DNA from: Aliidiomarina celeris
Lineage (GTDB): Bacteria; Pseudomonadota; Gammaproteobacteria; Enterobacterales; Alteromonadaceae
Assembly: GCF_003316875.1 (NCBI RefSeq)
Contig: NZ_QMIL01000009.1
Location: 1-64,000, forward strand
Direction of reading: 5' to 3'
DNA: 64,000 nt
Below the pieces are notes generated by a model. The model saw only the letters and a program-made list of their open reading frames with translations, was not told the DNA's origin and searched no databases. Numbering within the stretch: position 1 is the stretch's first letter; every line of letters starts with the position of its first letter. Position numbers and translations under genes: made by a program. Below are positions 10,446 through 20,220 of the stretch, piece by piece.

Positions 10446-10714
10446 TAGCCAATAACTTCAGGAATTCGCATATACATTCCAATGGTAAATTCCATAAGCT
10501 TTTGTACGAACCAATGACCCGCTAAACCTATCGTCATAATAGTTACAATTAACCGCGGCAAGAAGCTCAAGGTTTGTTCGTTAATAGAGGTTGCAGCTTG
10601 AAACACCGCAACCGCCAAGCCCACTAACAAACTTGGAATAATAATCGCGCTCACCATTAATACCACCATGTACATGGCGTCGCTAAACACGTCTACAAAC
10701 ATTTCAGGACTCAT
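10445..10714 (-). CDS. fliQ: Flagellar export gate protein FliQ
   Basis: Small 89-residue inner-membrane protein with two transmembrane hairpins, a gate subunit of the flagellar type III exporter. The ATG at 10714 gives the standard start MSPEMFVDVF. The open frame extends to 10771 but that part overlaps fliP and is not protein. GAGG lies just ahead of the chosen ATG. Its stop shares one base with the fliR start. Confidence 0.95.
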   Translation of the reverse strand: MSPEMFVDVFSDAMYMVVLMVSAIIIPSLLVGLAVAVFQAATSINEQTLSFLPRLIVTIMTIGLAGHWFVQKLMEFTIGMYMRIPEVIG

Positions 10715-10725
10715 AACAGACTCCT

Positions 10726-11472
10726 CTATATCCCAAAGCTGCCGGCGAGGGTTCGCATTACAAGCCCCCATCCGTCTACTAGCACAAAGAGCATTAACTT
10801 AAAGGGCAACGACACCAGCATCGGCGACAGCATCATCATACCCATGGCCATCAGTACACTGGCCACGACAAGATCAATAATAAGAAACGGAATAAAGATC
10901 ATAAACCCAATTTGAAACGCTGTTTTCAACTCACTGGTAATGAACGCAGGAATAAGCACCGACATCGGCACATCTTCCACCTGATCAACTTCTAGGTAAC
11001 CGGCAATATCAAGAAAGGTTTCTAGGTCAGACACCCGCGTTTGCGAGAGCATAAATGCTTTTAACGGAGCACGCGCTCTTTCCACTGCCTCCAAAGGCGC
11101 TATTTCTTCTGCAATGTAGGGCTGTAATGCCTCTTCGTTAATTTGATTAAACACCGGATTCATAATGAAGAAAGTCATGAACAACGCAATACCAATCAAG
11201 ATTTGGTTGTTCGGCGCAGACTGCAAACCAATGGCCTGACGCAAAATACCCAACACCACAATAATGCGGGTAAATGAAGTCATCATGATCACAAACGCGG
11301 GAATAAAGCTTAGCGCGGTCATAATCGCTAAGATTTGCAAGGTAACGGAATACTCCTGACTACCGTCTTCGTTGGTTGTCACGGTAATCGCGTTCACACT
11401 GTCTTGCTGCGCCAGCGCTATGTCTGGGAATGCGATTAAAATAAGAATGAACAGAGGGAATAAGTATTTCAT
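10726..11472 (-). CDS. fliP: Flagellar export gate protein FliP
   Basis: Core of the export gate (a FliP pentamer with FliQ and FliR). It has a cleavable N-terminal signal sequence (about 1-21, ending ALA), a feature known for FliP, followed by four membrane helices and the signatures [17 protein letters not shown] and the C-terminal [13 protein letters not shown]. 248 residues, full length. Twelve bases separate it from fliQ. Confidence 0.96.
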   Translation of the reverse strand: MKYLFPLFILILIAFPDIALAQQDSVNAITVTTNEDGSQEYSVTLQILAIMTALSFIPAFVIMMTSFTRIIVVLGILRQAIGLQSAPNNQILIGIALFMTFFIMNPVFNQINEEALQPYIAEEIAPLEAVERARAPLKAFMLSQTRVSDLETFLDIAGYLEVDQVEDVPMSVLIPAFITSELKTAFQIGFMIFIPFLIIDLVVASVLMAMGMMMLSPMLVSLPFKLMLFVLVDGWGLVMRTLAGSFGI

Positions 11473-11547
11473 TCGGTTGAATACCGTTATGGTTATATTA
11501 GCGCCATTATTGCTGTCCTTGCTTTATCATACAAGGGGCGAATGCGG

Positions 11548-11865
11548 TTACTTGCCTTTCTGCGGTTCTGTAAGCTGGCTATTCGCTGGCAACGTTTTTA
11601 ATAACCGAATGTTATGTGCAGTTACGCCCAATAACAGCTGCTCGTTCGCTACTTCAACAACCACAAGTTTTTCTTTTGTACCTAACGAATGGGACGCAAC
11701 CACTTTTATACCCTGGCGCGCCGGTAGCGCCGAAGTAATATTAAAGCGACGCGCAAGCCACGCCAGAATAAAAATAAGCGCCAGCACAATGGCCAGCATA
11801 AAAATCATGCTTGCGATATCGCCCCAGCCTATCAGTCCTGCGCCAGCTGTGGTTTCCGAATTCAT
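11548..11865 (-). CDS. fliO: Flagellar biosynthesis protein FliO
   Basis: Small (105 residues) single-span membrane protein that helps assemble FliP into the export gate. One hydrophobic helix (about 19-38) is followed by a basic stretch and a compact SpoVAA/FliO-type beta domain with VVASHSLGTKEKLVVVEV. Start overlaps the fliN stop as TAATG. A 75-base gap separates it from fliP; I see no clear promoter there. Confidence 0.93.
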   Translation of the reverse strand: MNSETTAGAGLIGWGDIASMIFMLAIVLALIFILAWLARRFNITSALPARQGIKVVASHSLGTKEKLVVVEVANEQLLLGVTAHNIRLLKTLPANSQLTEPQKGK

Positions 11866-12278
11866 TACTTCAGCTTCCGAATACGCTCAATTTGGCTAAT
11901 TACGTCGGTTAGGCGGATACCAAATTTGTCATTCACCACCACCACTTCACCGTGGGCTATCAATGTACCATTTACCAGTACATCGAGCGGCTCACCGGCG
12001 ATACGCTCGAGCTCAACTACCGAACCTTGGTTTAACTGCAGAAGATTTCGAATACTAATTTGGCTGCGGCCTACTTCCATCGAGATGGTCACCGGAATAT
12101 CCAAAATGGCGTCGAGCTTGCGCGACTCTTCAGCACCTAAGCTCGGATTATCCTTTAACTCCTCAAGCTCTGGCGTTTGTACCCCGTCGGCGCCGTCACT
12201 GCCGTCTTCTGACGCTGCTTGCTCAGCCAGCGCTGCTTCCCAATCATCCATATCTGAATTTTTTGTATCGTCACTCAT
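11865..12278 (-). CDS. fliN: Flagellar motor switch protein FliN
   Basis: C-ring protein that binds FliM and the FliH-FliI export complex. The conserved SpoA-type domain covers roughly 50-135 (DIPVTISMEVGRSQISIRNL and LDVLVNGTLIAHGEVVVV). The N-terminal 45 residues are acidic and low complexity, as usual in polar flagellar FliN. 137 residues. Confidence 0.96.
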   Translation of the reverse strand: MSDDTKNSDMDDWEAALAEQAASEDGSDGADGVQTPELEELKDNPSLGAEESRKLDAILDIPVTISMEVGRSQISIRNLLQLNQGSVVELERIAGEPLDVLVNGTLIAHGEVVVVNDKFGIRLTDVISQIERIRKLK

Positions 12279-12295
12279 CTTTCTCTCCTCGCCCT

Positions 12296-13375
12296 TTAAC
12301 GTGCTTTCGGGTCAAAATCTTTTTCTAATTCTTGCAGCTCAGCGTCGCCACCAATACGGCGGCCACCGCGCGTTAACATGTGAATATCAGACTTCACCGT
12401 TTCTGGACGTCGAATCTTCGACGCCACCTGAATGGCGAGGTTGTCGCGCGAACGACCCAGCTTACCGCGGAATGTCGGTAGGTCTTCAATGTAAACGGTT
12501 AAGTTTTCAGGCATTTCAATAGGAATAATGTCACCCGCTTCCAAGTCCATAACTTCTCGCAGCGACAATTCGGTTTCTACCAACTTTGCCCGCATTTCCA
12601 CCGGCACGTCTAAAATTTCGTCGCGTAGCGCCTTACTCCAACGCAAGTCGGTGTCTTCTTTATCACTTTGCACACCCGCGTCGAGCAACTCACGAATAGG
12701 CTCTAACATGCTGTACGGCAGGGCTACGTGGAAATCGCCACCACCACCGTCGAGCTCAATATGAAAAGAACTAATAACAATAACTTCGGTTGGGCTAACA
12801 ATGTTTGCCATGGCAGGGTTTACCTCAGAATCAAGGTATTCAAAGCCTACATCCATTACCGGCGCCCAAGCCTCTTTATAGTCCTCAAAAATGAGCTTCA
12901 ACAGCATTTGAATAATGCGTCGTTCAGTTGGCGTAAATTCACGGCCTTCAATTTTTGCGTGGTATCGGCCGTCACCGCCAAAAAAGTTATCCACGAGAAT
13001 AAAAACAAGACGCGCTTCCATGGTTATAAGCGCGGTACCCTTCAGCGGGCGAAAACGCACCATGTTCAAGCTGGTCGGCACAAACAACGTATGCACATAC
13101 TCACCAAACTTAATCATTTGCACGCCGTTAATCGACACCTCTGCGCTCCGGCGCATCATGTTAAAGAGCGATATGCGCATGTGGCGTGCAAAGCGTTCAT
13201 TGACGATCTCAAGCGTAGGCATACGCCCGCGAACAATACGATCTTGCGAAGAAAAGTCGAATTCTACGGCGTCGGCAGCGGAGCCCGAACCGTCAACATC
13301 CTCTTCCTCTACATCGTCGACCCCATGCAACAGGGCGTCGATTTCGTCTTGGGATAATAAATCGCTCACAGCCAT
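12296..13375 (-). CDS. fliM: Flagellar motor switch protein FliM
   Basis: C-ring protein that binds phosphorylated CheY and sets rotation direction. It begins with the CheY-binding peptide LSQDEIDALLHG, followed by a CheC-like middle domain (about 45-230) and a C-terminal SpoA domain. 359 residues, typical. Lies between fliL (11 bases upstream) and fliN (17 bases downstream). Confidence 0.97.
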   Translation of the reverse strand: MAVSDLLSQDEIDALLHGVDDVEEEDVDGSGSAADAVEFDFSSQDRIVRGRMPTLEIVNERFARHMRISLFNMMRRSAEVSINGVQMIKFGEYVHTLFVPTSLNMVRFRPLKGTALITMEARLVFILVDNFFGGDGRYHAKIEGREFTPTERRIIQMLLKLIFEDYKEAWAPVMDVGFEYLDSEVNPAMANIVSPTEVIVISSFHIELDGGGGDFHVALPYSMLEPIRELLDAGVQSDKEDTDLRWSKALRDEILDVPVEMRAKLVETELSLREVMDLEAGDIIPIEMPENLTVYIEDLPTFRGKLGRSRDNLAIQVASKIRRPETVKSDIHMLTRGGRRIGGDAELQELEKDFDPKAR

Positions 13376-13386
13376 AATTTAGCTCA

Positions 13387-13899
13387 CTATTGAATTACAA
13401 AGCCGGTGAAAAGGATTTCTTCAATCACTGGGCTTCCGGTTAATTCCGTCATTTCATTACGCAGCACATTTAACGAACCTGCTCGCAGCTGAGTTCGACC
13501 GTCACTCGTCAACAAACTTTCTGCGGTTGTTGAAGAAAACGTCCGGTGTAGCGTACCTTCTATCGCCGGAATATTCTGCCGTGCTAAGTCTTCATTACGG
13601 GTGCCGCGAACCATTAACTGCACGTTAATTTGCACTAAACGGTCCCGCGTTTGCCCCGGCGCATTAAAAATAAACGGGCGCGGTAGTGAAACATAGTAGG
13701 CGTTTCCTAACGGCACGTCGTCTGCTTGAGCGCCAGCGGTTGTTTGTTCATTTACAGGGTCACCACCTAAAAACAAGAAAGTACCGACAACCCCGATGAT
13801 CAAAATCAACACACCACTGGCAATAAGAATAACCAGTTTCTTCTTCGAACCTTGTTCATTCTCTTGCTGCGCTTCTTGCTCGTCTATTTCCGCTGCCAT
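13387..13899 (-). CDS. fliL: Flagellar basal body-associated protein FliL
   Basis: Single-pass membrane protein associated with the stator and torque. A short charged cytosolic tail rich in Glu/Gln precedes a transmembrane helix (about 23-45), and a periplasmic FliL domain (about 60-170) ends in the family-typical IEEILFTGFVIQ. 170 residues. Confidence 0.95.
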   Translation of the reverse strand: MAAEIDEQEAQQENEQGSKKKLVILIASGVLILIIGVVGTFLFLGGDPVNEQTTAGAQADDVPLGNAYYVSLPRPFIFNAPGQTRDRLVQINVQLMVRGTRNEDLARQNIPAIEGTLHRTFSSTTAESLLTSDGRTQLRAGSLNVLRNEMTELTGSPVIEEILFTGFVIQ

Positions 13900-13953
13900 G
13901 TCTCTCTACTCTTTCGTTTTTATTTTGTTCATGCTTGGGTGTTCAGGCGCGCT

Positions 13954-16311
13954 TTAGGCGTAAAAGTCTACGCGGCCATTTTCCACGTCAATAAACTGCT
14001 GCTGAAGCGCTTCAAGCTCTCCTGCAAGCTCTTGGTCAGCGCCCAACCCACTGCCCTGATTACCATTTTGACTACCAGAGCCCGATTGCTGATACCCTTG
14101 CTGAGCCTGAGCCTGCTGCTGATTCTCTTCACGCACATTCGCGTCGGCCATTTTAATACCCTGCTCTTCCAGCATTTCGCGCAACCGCGGCATCGCCTGT
14201 TCAACCGCTTCACGAGCTTGTGGCGAATTTACCGTAAAAGTTACGCTCGCTTGTTGCTCGCTATTGAACTGCACACGTATTTGCAACCGGCCTAGCTCTG
14301 GTGGATCGAGCCGCATTTCAGCAAACTGATGCCGATTATTATACATCACAGCCACCTGGTCACGAAGCTGCCGTGGGGCTTGTGGGCTAAATAGTTCGAT
14401 ATACTGCTGTGTTTGTCGCGCTTGTTCAAAGGGAGTGTCGGGCACCGCTGTTGCTGCACTAGCCTGTGCACTCACTGGCGTAAAAGCACTGTTTGCCGAG
14501 CCTTGTGCTGGCATTGCCGTAGAAGCGACATTGGCCATTACGGGAGCCGCTACCACACGAGCCGGCTCACTATTCGTGTTTGCAGCTAACAATGCTTCTG
14601 TAATGCGGCTACTGCGCCCCTTGTCTACAGGCTCGGTTTGCTCATATTGTTCCGCTTGCACCGCGGCGCGGTTTGCCTGCTTCGACTCATCGGCGGCTTG
14701 CTTAAATGAAGCCACAACCGCTTCTGTCGGTGTCAGTTCTTTGCGTTCTGCTGCTACGGCTTTAGTCTGCGCTAGTGCTACGTTAGAGGTCTCTACTGCG
14801 GTGGCCTGCGGTAACGCTGCCCGCGCACTCTCCTCTGCCGTGGCATTTTGTGTCACGTTTGCCTTTGCGGTTTGGTCATTTACAACGACCGCCAACAAGT
14901 CACGAATATCCTTCGCTGGAAGTACGTCTAAAGCAGCCTTATCAAGCAATACTTGCGCGTCTTCCGCCGGTACATTGAAGCGCTGCATCAAGTTCTCTAA
15001 CGGTTTAGGATCGCCATTTTTGTAGGCGGCCACAGCGTGTTCGAGCGCCTGTTTTGCCTCAACGGGCAAGGCTTGCCATGCTTGTTCTAATCGATCTTCG
15101 GTAAGCACGGCCATGGACGTATGCTCAGGAGCAGGGCTTTGTTTCGTACCCTCAACAGTCAACTGCTTATCTAACAATTGCCCACTGATAAATGCTTTTA
15201 ACGGCGCAAGTTCAACGTTTGGTAAACCCTCTAATTCCACCAAAATCTCACCAACACGTTCTTGTTCGGGCTTTGAAAGGGCGCTAAAACCTTGTTCATC
15301 TGCTTTACTGAGCAATGCTTTAAGCTCATTCAACAGCGGCGTAACGGTAGACGTTTGTCCTTCCGTTTTGTCATCACCTTTTCCTTCACCTACTGGTTCA
15401 TTGGTAGTGGTCGCTGAAGTCAGTTGCTCAACTAAAGCGGCAAGCGCAGCTCCCTTATTGCTTGTTAATAGTTCACTACCGTTCTCGCTAGAAATAGGAG
15501 TAATCGCACTCAGTTCGGGTTTTGGTTCAGTAATCACTGGGCTTGTATAGATCGGTTCTAACCCCCGCGGATCAATAATCGGTGCAGGCTCGCTGTCAGG
15601 CCTTACTTTGGGTGCATCCGAACCTACACTCACGCCGGGCTCTTCTTCAACAGGCCCTCCAGTGTACAGAGGTGCGAAATTATCGACTTTCGGGCTTTCG
15701 TCAGGCTTAGCCGCTACTGGCGTATTAGAATCAATTTCAGTTGTAGAGCCGCTTGCTGGTTCTGTTTTGTCGTCACTGGCTTGTTCAAATTTTGGCGAAG
15801 TTGGCACTGGGCCAATATGATAGATGGGGTCAGTATCATTACCACCCTTGGTTTTTCCTGGATTCTTTTCGCTTCGATAGAATTCAATCGACGCATGTAC
15901 TTTGCTTAAAAAGCCATGCCAATCGCTTGCGGGTTCGTCGTCGGTTTGCTCAGGCTTCGTGCCCGTTTTCGGTTCCGCCTGCGCTTCTATCACGTTTTCT
16001 GTAGGCGCATCAGCTTTATCATTTCGTGTCTGCTTTTGGCCGTTTGTAGCCACTGGCTCAGCTTGTTCTCTTTCGGCAGCGGCAATATTTGCCGCTCGGT
16101 CTGAGCCGCTGCGTTTTTCATTGCTGTGCTGTTCATCGTTTAATTTGCCGAGAGCGTCGGTTTCTTGGCGCCCACGTTCGTCGGCAAGCACCGCTCCAAA
16201 AGCTTCGCCTTTATGTCCAGACTGGGCTTGCTCAAACTGCTTGTCACTACCCACGGACGCGCGCTCTTTTGCCGCTTCTACACCCTGACGAATCTCGATT
16301 ATTTGCATCAT
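13954..16311 (-). CDS. fliK: Flagellar hook-length control protein FliK
   Basis: Secreted molecular ruler that sets hook length and triggers the FlhB switch. The conserved part is the C-terminal Flg_hook domain (about 650-740), with the LRLDPPELGRLQIRV-type signature, here MRLDPPELGRLQIRVQF, followed by a Gln-rich tail. At 785 residues it is long for the family. The extra length is a disordered, Glu/Thr/Pro/Ala-rich N-terminal ruler region. Within it a short degenerate motif recurs about three times between residues 160 and 270 (DPIYHIGPV, APLYTGGPV, EPIYTSPVI). A strong sigma-54 promoter lies about 95-110 bases upstream, so fliK probably begins the fliKLMNOPQR-flhB transcript. Many open frames on the opposite strand are composition artefacts. 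Confidence 0.92.
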   Translation of the reverse strand: MMQIIEIRQGVEAAKERASVGSDKQFEQAQSGHKGEAFGAVLADERGRQETDALGKLNDEQHSNEKRSGSDRAANIAAAEREQAEPVATNGQKQTRNDKADAPTENVIEAQAEPKTGTKPEQTDDEPASDWHGFLSKVHASIEFYRSEKNPGKTKGGNDTDPIYHIGPVPTSPKFEQASDDKTEPASGSTTEIDSNTPVAAKPDESPKVDNFAPLYTGGPVEEEPGVSVGSDAPKVRPDSEPAPIIDPRGLEPIYTSPVITEPKPELSAITPISSENGSELLTSNKGAALAALVEQLTSATTTNEPVGEGKGDDKTEGQTSTVTPLLNELKALLSKADEQGFSALSKPEQERVGEILVELEGLPNVELAPLKAFISGQLLDKQLTVEGTKQSPAPEHTSMAVLTEDRLEQAWQALPVEAKQALEHAVAAYKNGDPKPLENLMQRFNVPAEDAQVLLDKAALDVLPAKDIRDLLAVVVNDQTAKANVTQNATAEESARAALPQATAVETSNVALAQTKAVAAERKELTPTEAVVASFKQAADESKQANRAAVQAEQYEQTEPVDKGRSSRITEALLAANTNSEPARVVAAPVMANVASTAMPAQGSANSAFTPVSAQASAATAVPDTPFEQARQTQQYIELFSPQAPRQLRDQVAVMYNNRHQFAEMRLDPPELGRLQIRVQFNSEQQASVTFTVNSPQAREAVEQAMPRLREMLEEQGIKMADANVREENQQQAQAQQGYQQSGSGSQNGNQGSGLGADQELAGELEALQQQFIDVENGRVDFYA

Positions 16312-16405
16312 CCGACTAGCCTTTTCTACTTATTCAGCGTATTGACACTCTGTTTAGGGTATTACGCAGTCTGAAAAACGGCGTACACCTCTCGTCAGAA
16401 TATTA

Positions 16406-16421
16406 AGCAAAAAGCGTGCCG
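16406..16421 (-). promoter_or_regulatory. Sigma-54 promoter of fliK
   Basis: The minus strand reads CGGCACGCTTTTTGCT, matching the -24/-12 consensus TGGCACG-N4-TTGCW at all but the first base, with the exact GG-N10-GC spacing. It lies four bases beyond the fliJ stop and upstream of fliK, giving a predicted leader of about 85 bases. FlrC is the expected activator. Confidence 0.85.
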
Positions 16422-16425
16422 TTAA

Positions 16426-16875
16426 TTACTTTGCGTCACGTGCTCGGCGTAAAAAACCTTGCATCGCAAATTCATCGGACGTGCGTTGTTCCTGCCTACT
16501 TTTTAATTTTTCAGCTTGTTGGTGTTGCTTTTCCAGCAAGTGTTGAACCGCTTTACGGCGCTGCTGTTGGCTCAACCAGTTTTGCCGCAGCCGCTCCACA
16601 TGCTCAATAACCCGTTGTAATTGCGCTTGCTGTTGGCTAATCCCGTCGTCGAGCTTGCCAACGAACGCGTGGTATTGGCCAAAACTCGTTGAACCCATAC
16701 CTTGGCGAGCGCGATCATTCGCTTGCTGCAAATAGTCTTGCCGATACTGCACTAAACCGTCTAACCGGCGTTGCTGCATACTGAGCTGCGACTTCGCCTG
16801 TCCAAACTCGCGCGCTGCTTCGTCTTCACGTTTTTGTTCAAGCTCCAACACCAAGGTTAACGCATTCGCTTTCAT
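16426..16875 (-). CDS. fliJ: Flagellar export chaperone FliJ
   Basis: Soluble coiled-coil protein of the FliHIJ ATPase complex; it acts like the central stalk of F1 and connects FliI to FlhA. The 149 residues are almost entirely charged helix with heptad character, the only conserved sign of this fast-evolving family. Its ATG overlaps the fliI stop as ATGA. Position between fliI and fliK clinches the call. Confidence 0.9.
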   Translation of the reverse strand: MKANALTLVLELEQKREDEAAREFGQAKSQLSMQQRRLDGLVQYRQDYLQQANDRARQGMGSTSFGQYHAFVGKLDDGISQQQAQLQRVIEHVERLRQNWLSQQQRRKAVQHLLEKQHQQAEKLKSRQEQRTSDEFAMQGFLRRARDAK

Positions 16876-18248
16876 CGTTTAGCCCCGCTGTTTTGGTTAT
16901 TGGCCTGCTGATTATGAGCCTGCTGGCCCTGTGCTTGTTGCGCCAGCTGCGCCAAAATAGTTACACAGTCGTCGTATGGAGAGATATCTTTCATGCCTTG
17001 TTGTAAGTAGCGCTCAATTAACGGCATGAGTTGAATGGAGCGGTCTATGCGAGGGTCAGAGCCGCGCGTATAAGCGCCTATAGAAATCAAGTCGCGGCTG
17101 CGTTGGTAAGTTGAATAAAGCTGCTTTACTGCCATTGCGTTACGCATATGTTCTGCACTCACCACTTGTGGCATCACACGGCTTACCGACGCTTCAATAT
17201 CAATTGCAGGATAATGCCCAGATTCGGCAAGATCGCGCGACAACACAATATGGCCATCAAGAATGGCCCGTGCCGCATCGGCTATCGGGTCTTGTAGGTC
17301 GTCACCCTCGGTTAACACCGTATAGAACGCGGTAATAGACCCTTGTCCGTCGCCACCATTACCCGCTCGCTCTACCAGTGCGGGTAACTTCGCAAAAACA
17401 GAGGGCGGATAACCCTTAGTTGCCGGTGGCTCACCTATGGCCAACGCGATTTCACGCTGCGCCATGGCGTAACGCGTAAGCGAGTCCATGAGCAACAATA
17501 CGTTCAGCCCTTGGTCGCGGAAATATTCAGCAATTTGCGCTGCTGTTTCGCAACCACGCAAGCGCATTAACGGCGACTGATCGGCTGGCGCTGCAACTAC
17601 CACAGAACGCGCGCGGCCTTCTTCACCTAAAATATCTTCAATAAATTCTTTTACTTCGCGGCCACGTTCACCAATGAGCCCCACCACAATTACGTCGGCC
17701 GTGGTCCCGCGTGTCATCATCCCCATGAGTACGCTTTTACCTACACCCGAGCCGGCAAACAGCCCCATTCGTTGGCCCTGACCAACAGTAATAACGCCAT
17801 TAATAGCCGTTACGCCCACGTCGAGAGGCTCGCGAATAGGCCGGCGAACAAGAGGATTGAGTTTGTTTCTGTGGCTTTGTGAATGTTCTGAAGTCAGCAC
17901 TGGGCCTAGACCGTCAAGAGGGTTGCCCGAGCCATCGATAACGCGCCCGAGTAACTCCATTCCTAAGGGCACCCCGGCTTTTGTCGACAAGGGTCGCACG
18001 CGCGCTCCGGGCAATACCCCATGGGTATCGTCATGTGGCATTAAATAAATAATATCGTCGTCGAAGCCAACCACTTCGGCAATAACTTCGCCTCGTGCGG
18101 TTTCTACGGCACACAACGAGCCAATGGCAGCTTTAACCCCAGCGGCTTCAAACGTAAGCCCCACGACACGGGTTAAATGGCCCGCAACATGAGGGCGGGC
18201 AGAGTGAATACGCCCCGCATGCCGTTCTAGCTTCTTAACCAAGCTCAT
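16872..18248 (-). CDS. fliI: Flagellum-specific ATPase FliI
   Basis: Hexameric ATPase of the flagellar type III exporter, related to the F1 beta subunit. It has Walker A AGSGVGKS at 165-172, Walker B and the [13 protein letters not shown] signature. The ATG at 18248 gives the family start [10 protein letters not shown] and 458 residues. The frame extends to 18323 inside fliH and is discarded. It overlaps the last 14 bases of fliH and the first four of fliJ. The C-terminal 20 residues form a Gln/Asn-rich tail not seen in most homologues. Confidence 0.97.
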   Translation of the reverse strand: MSLVKKLERHAGRIHSARPHVAGHLTRVVGLTFEAAGVKAAIGSLCAVETARGEVIAEVVGFDDDIIYLMPHDDTHGVLPGARVRPLSTKAGVPLGMELLGRVIDGSGNPLDGLGPVLTSEHSQSHRNKLNPLVRRPIREPLDVGVTAINGVITVGQGQRMGLFAGSGVGKSVLMGMMTRGTTADVIVVGLIGERGREVKEFIEDILGEEGRARSVVVAAPADQSPLMRLRGCETAAQIAEYFRDQGLNVLLLMDSLTRYAMAQREIALAIGEPPATKGYPPSVFAKLPALVERAGNGGDGQGSITAFYTVLTEGDDLQDPIADAARAILDGHIVLSRDLAESGHYPAIDIEASVSRVMPQVVSAEHMRNAMAVKQLYSTYQRSRDLISIGAYTRGSDPRIDRSIQLMPLIERYLQQGMKDISPYDDCVTILAQLAQQAQGQQAHNQQANNQNSGAKR

Positions 18249-19095
18249 GGCTGTCCTGCTCGCTGGACGCGTTTGGTGTTTCCTGCTCCGCCGTTTCTGC
18301 CGAGTCTGGTTTAACCAGCGCATCAGTGGGAACCGCTTTTACGCCTTGCAGTAAACTATCAAACACTTCCTGCATACGCGTTTCCATCGTGGCATCAATG
18401 TCTACAATCGGTGTTTGTATACGGCAGCCGCCTCGGCTCATACTGTCGTCGGAATATAAAAACCAGCCTTTATCGGCACGCACTTTTTCGTCCCAGCGCG
18501 TATCAATCGCGTTAAAGTCGTCGGGGTGTACATAAATTTCGACTTTCTGAGAGGTCATACCGAGGTCGTTTAAACTGCGCTTCAACGCTTCACGCACAAT
18601 CTCGTCGTTTTGCTTCACCTCTTGCCAGCAAATTGCCTTTGCAAGCGCTTTGGTCATATGAACCAATTGGTTCTCTACCGCTTGGTCAACCTGAGCAAGT
18701 GGGTGACGAAGCCCTTCAATTCGGGTTTGCCACTGTTCAGCGAGCGCTTTTTGTTGGGCCTCTGCGCGTTGCTTCGCTTGCGCTTCCCCTGCTTCAGTAC
18801 CCGACTGCAAGCCTTCTTTATAACCGGCTTCAAAGCCTTCTTCTTGGCCTACTTTTAAACCTTCTGCACGGCCGTCTTCGTAACCTTCAAGACGTGCCGC
18901 CTCACGAATCTGTTCTAAGGCTTCTGCAGTAAGCGGCGTTGTTACGTCGCTTTCCGAGTCGCTACCTTGCTCTGCTTCTGGGGGTTCATATTTCCAGCGC
19001 AACGGCATGTTCAACGCATTGCGGCGTTGTTCTTGGCCTGAATCCGTATCAGTAATGTCAGGTAGTTCCCATGCTTTTGACGACTCATCTGCCAT
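18235..19095 (-). CDS. fliH: Flagellar assembly protein FliH
   Basis: Regulator of the FliI ATPase that tethers it to FliN in the C ring. The centre (about residues 70-125) has a run of small-residue helix repeats (G-x3-G register: [18 protein letters not shown]), the GxxxG repeat typical of FliH. The C-terminal half resembles the vacuolar/F-type ATPase peripheral stalk. 286 residues; disordered acidic ends. Overlaps fliI. Confidence 0.94.
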   Translation of the reverse strand: MADESSKAWELPDITDTDSGQEQRRNALNMPLRWKYEPPEAEQGSDSESDVTTPLTAEALEQIREAARLEGYEDGRAEGLKVGQEEGFEAGYKEGLQSGTEAGEAQAKQRAEAQQKALAEQWQTRIEGLRHPLAQVDQAVENQLVHMTKALAKAICWQEVKQNDEIVREALKRSLNDLGMTSQKVEIYVHPDDFNAIDTRWDEKVRADKGWFLYSDDSMSRGGCRIQTPIVDIDATMETRMQEVFDSLLQGVKAVPTDALVKPDSAETAEQETPNASSEQDSHELG

Positions 19096-19152
19096 GTCGT
19101 ACTTCTGCCTCTCGTCGCGCGGCTACAGGCTTACTGTCGCCGCACTGAATGG

Positions 19153-20220
19153 TTATACAAATTCGTCTTTGCCACCGCTGCCAAGCATAATTTCGCCTGC
19201 GTCGGCCAAGCGCCGCGCCACACCCAAAATCTCTTTTTTGGCTGCTTCAGCGTCTACCACACGAACCGGCCCCATGGCCTCAAGGTCGTCACGCAGCAAG
19301 TCTGCAGCCCGTTTCGACATATTCTTGAAGAATTTCTCCCGTACTTTGTCGTCTGAGCCTTTGAGCGCGCGTTGCAAGGTATCGCCTTCCACGTCGCGCA
19401 AAATCGTTTGCACGCCACGGTCGTCGACGTCGACCAAGTTCTCGAATACAAACATAAGGTCTTGAATTTGCTGACCCATTTCTTCGTCTTGCTCGCGAAT
19501 AGCGTCCATTAATGGCGACTCTACCGTGTTGTCGAAGTAGTTCATAATGTCGGCGGCTGCTTTCAGGCCGCCCATTTTCGCCGCTTGCGCTCCCGACTGA
19601 CCTGCGAACTGCTTCTCCATAATCTCGTTCAACTCTTGCAAGGCTGCTGGCTGAACTTCTTCTAGGTTGGCAATACGCATCATCAAGTCTAAGCGAACTT
19701 TTTCGCTAAACTGCGACATAATTTCTGCCGACTGCTCCGGCTCTAAGTATGACAACACAATCGTTTGAATTTGCGGGTGTTCGTTACGAATAATAGTGGC
19801 AACTTGCTTCGAGTCCATCCATTTCAATGAATCGAGGCCGCGTGCGCCGCTGCCCATTACTATTTGTTCAATGAGGTTACCGGCTTTGTCTTCACCCAAA
19901 GCTGCGGTGAGTGCTTTACGCACAAACTCTTCAGACTTAAAGCCAATAGTGGTGAACTTCTGAATGTCGTCGAGAAAAAGATTATGCACCGCATTCACTT
20001 TCTCTTGGCTAAACTCTTCAAGCCCGGCCATAGCCATACCCACTCGCTGCACTTGTTTAGGTTCAAGGTGCTTGAGAATTTGCGCGGCGTCTTCTTCCGA
20101 CAAACTCAGCAGTAAAATTGCAGCCTTCTCAACACCGTCAAGGCGATGTACATCAAAGCCACCTTTGCGTTCTTCCGTAGCCACTTCCATGGTACGTGTA
20201 TTTTGCATTGTATTAGGCAT
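19153..20220 (-). CDS. fliG: Flagellar motor switch protein FliG
   Basis: C-ring protein that contacts FliF, FliM and the MotA/PomA stator, and generates torque. Three ARM/FliG domains are visible; the C-terminal torque helix carries the charged residues (DDKVREKFFKNMSKRAADLLRDDLEAMGP). 355 residues. Its ATG lies within the fliF stop (ATGCCTAA, 8-base overlap). The first 15 residues are variable, and an alternative start exists five codons in. Confidence 0.97.
   Translation of the reverse strand: MPNTMQNTRTMEVATEERKGGFDVHRLDGVEKAAILLLSLSEEDAAQILKHLEPKQVQRVGMAMAGLEEFSQEKVNAVHNLFLDDIQKFTTIGFKSEEFVRKALTAALGEDKAGNLIEQIVMGSGARGLDSLKWMDSKQVATIIRNEHPQIQTIVLSYLEPEQSAEIMSQFSEKVRLDLMMRIANLEEVQPAALQELNEIMEKQFAGQSGAQAAKMGGLKAAADIMNYFDNTVESPLMDAIREQDEEMGQQIQDLMFVFENLVDVDDRGVQTILRDVEGDTLQRALKGSDDKVREKFFKNMSKRAADLLRDDLEAMGPVRVVDAEAAKKEILGVARRLADAGEIMLGSGGKDEFV

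Noticed and set aside
11372..11899. Rightward 175-codon frame opposite fliO/fliP
   Set aside because: Covers the ends of two secure flagellar genes on the other strand and has no recognisable domain.
12728..13357. Rightward 209-codon frame opposite fliM
   Set aside because: Fully antisense to a conserved gene; basic and unstructured composition.
14435..15820. Several rightward open frames (up to 196 codons) opposite fliK
   Set aside because: They mirror the codon bias of the low-complexity fliK sequence, are Ser/Ala/Thr-rich and lack homology signs or binding sites.
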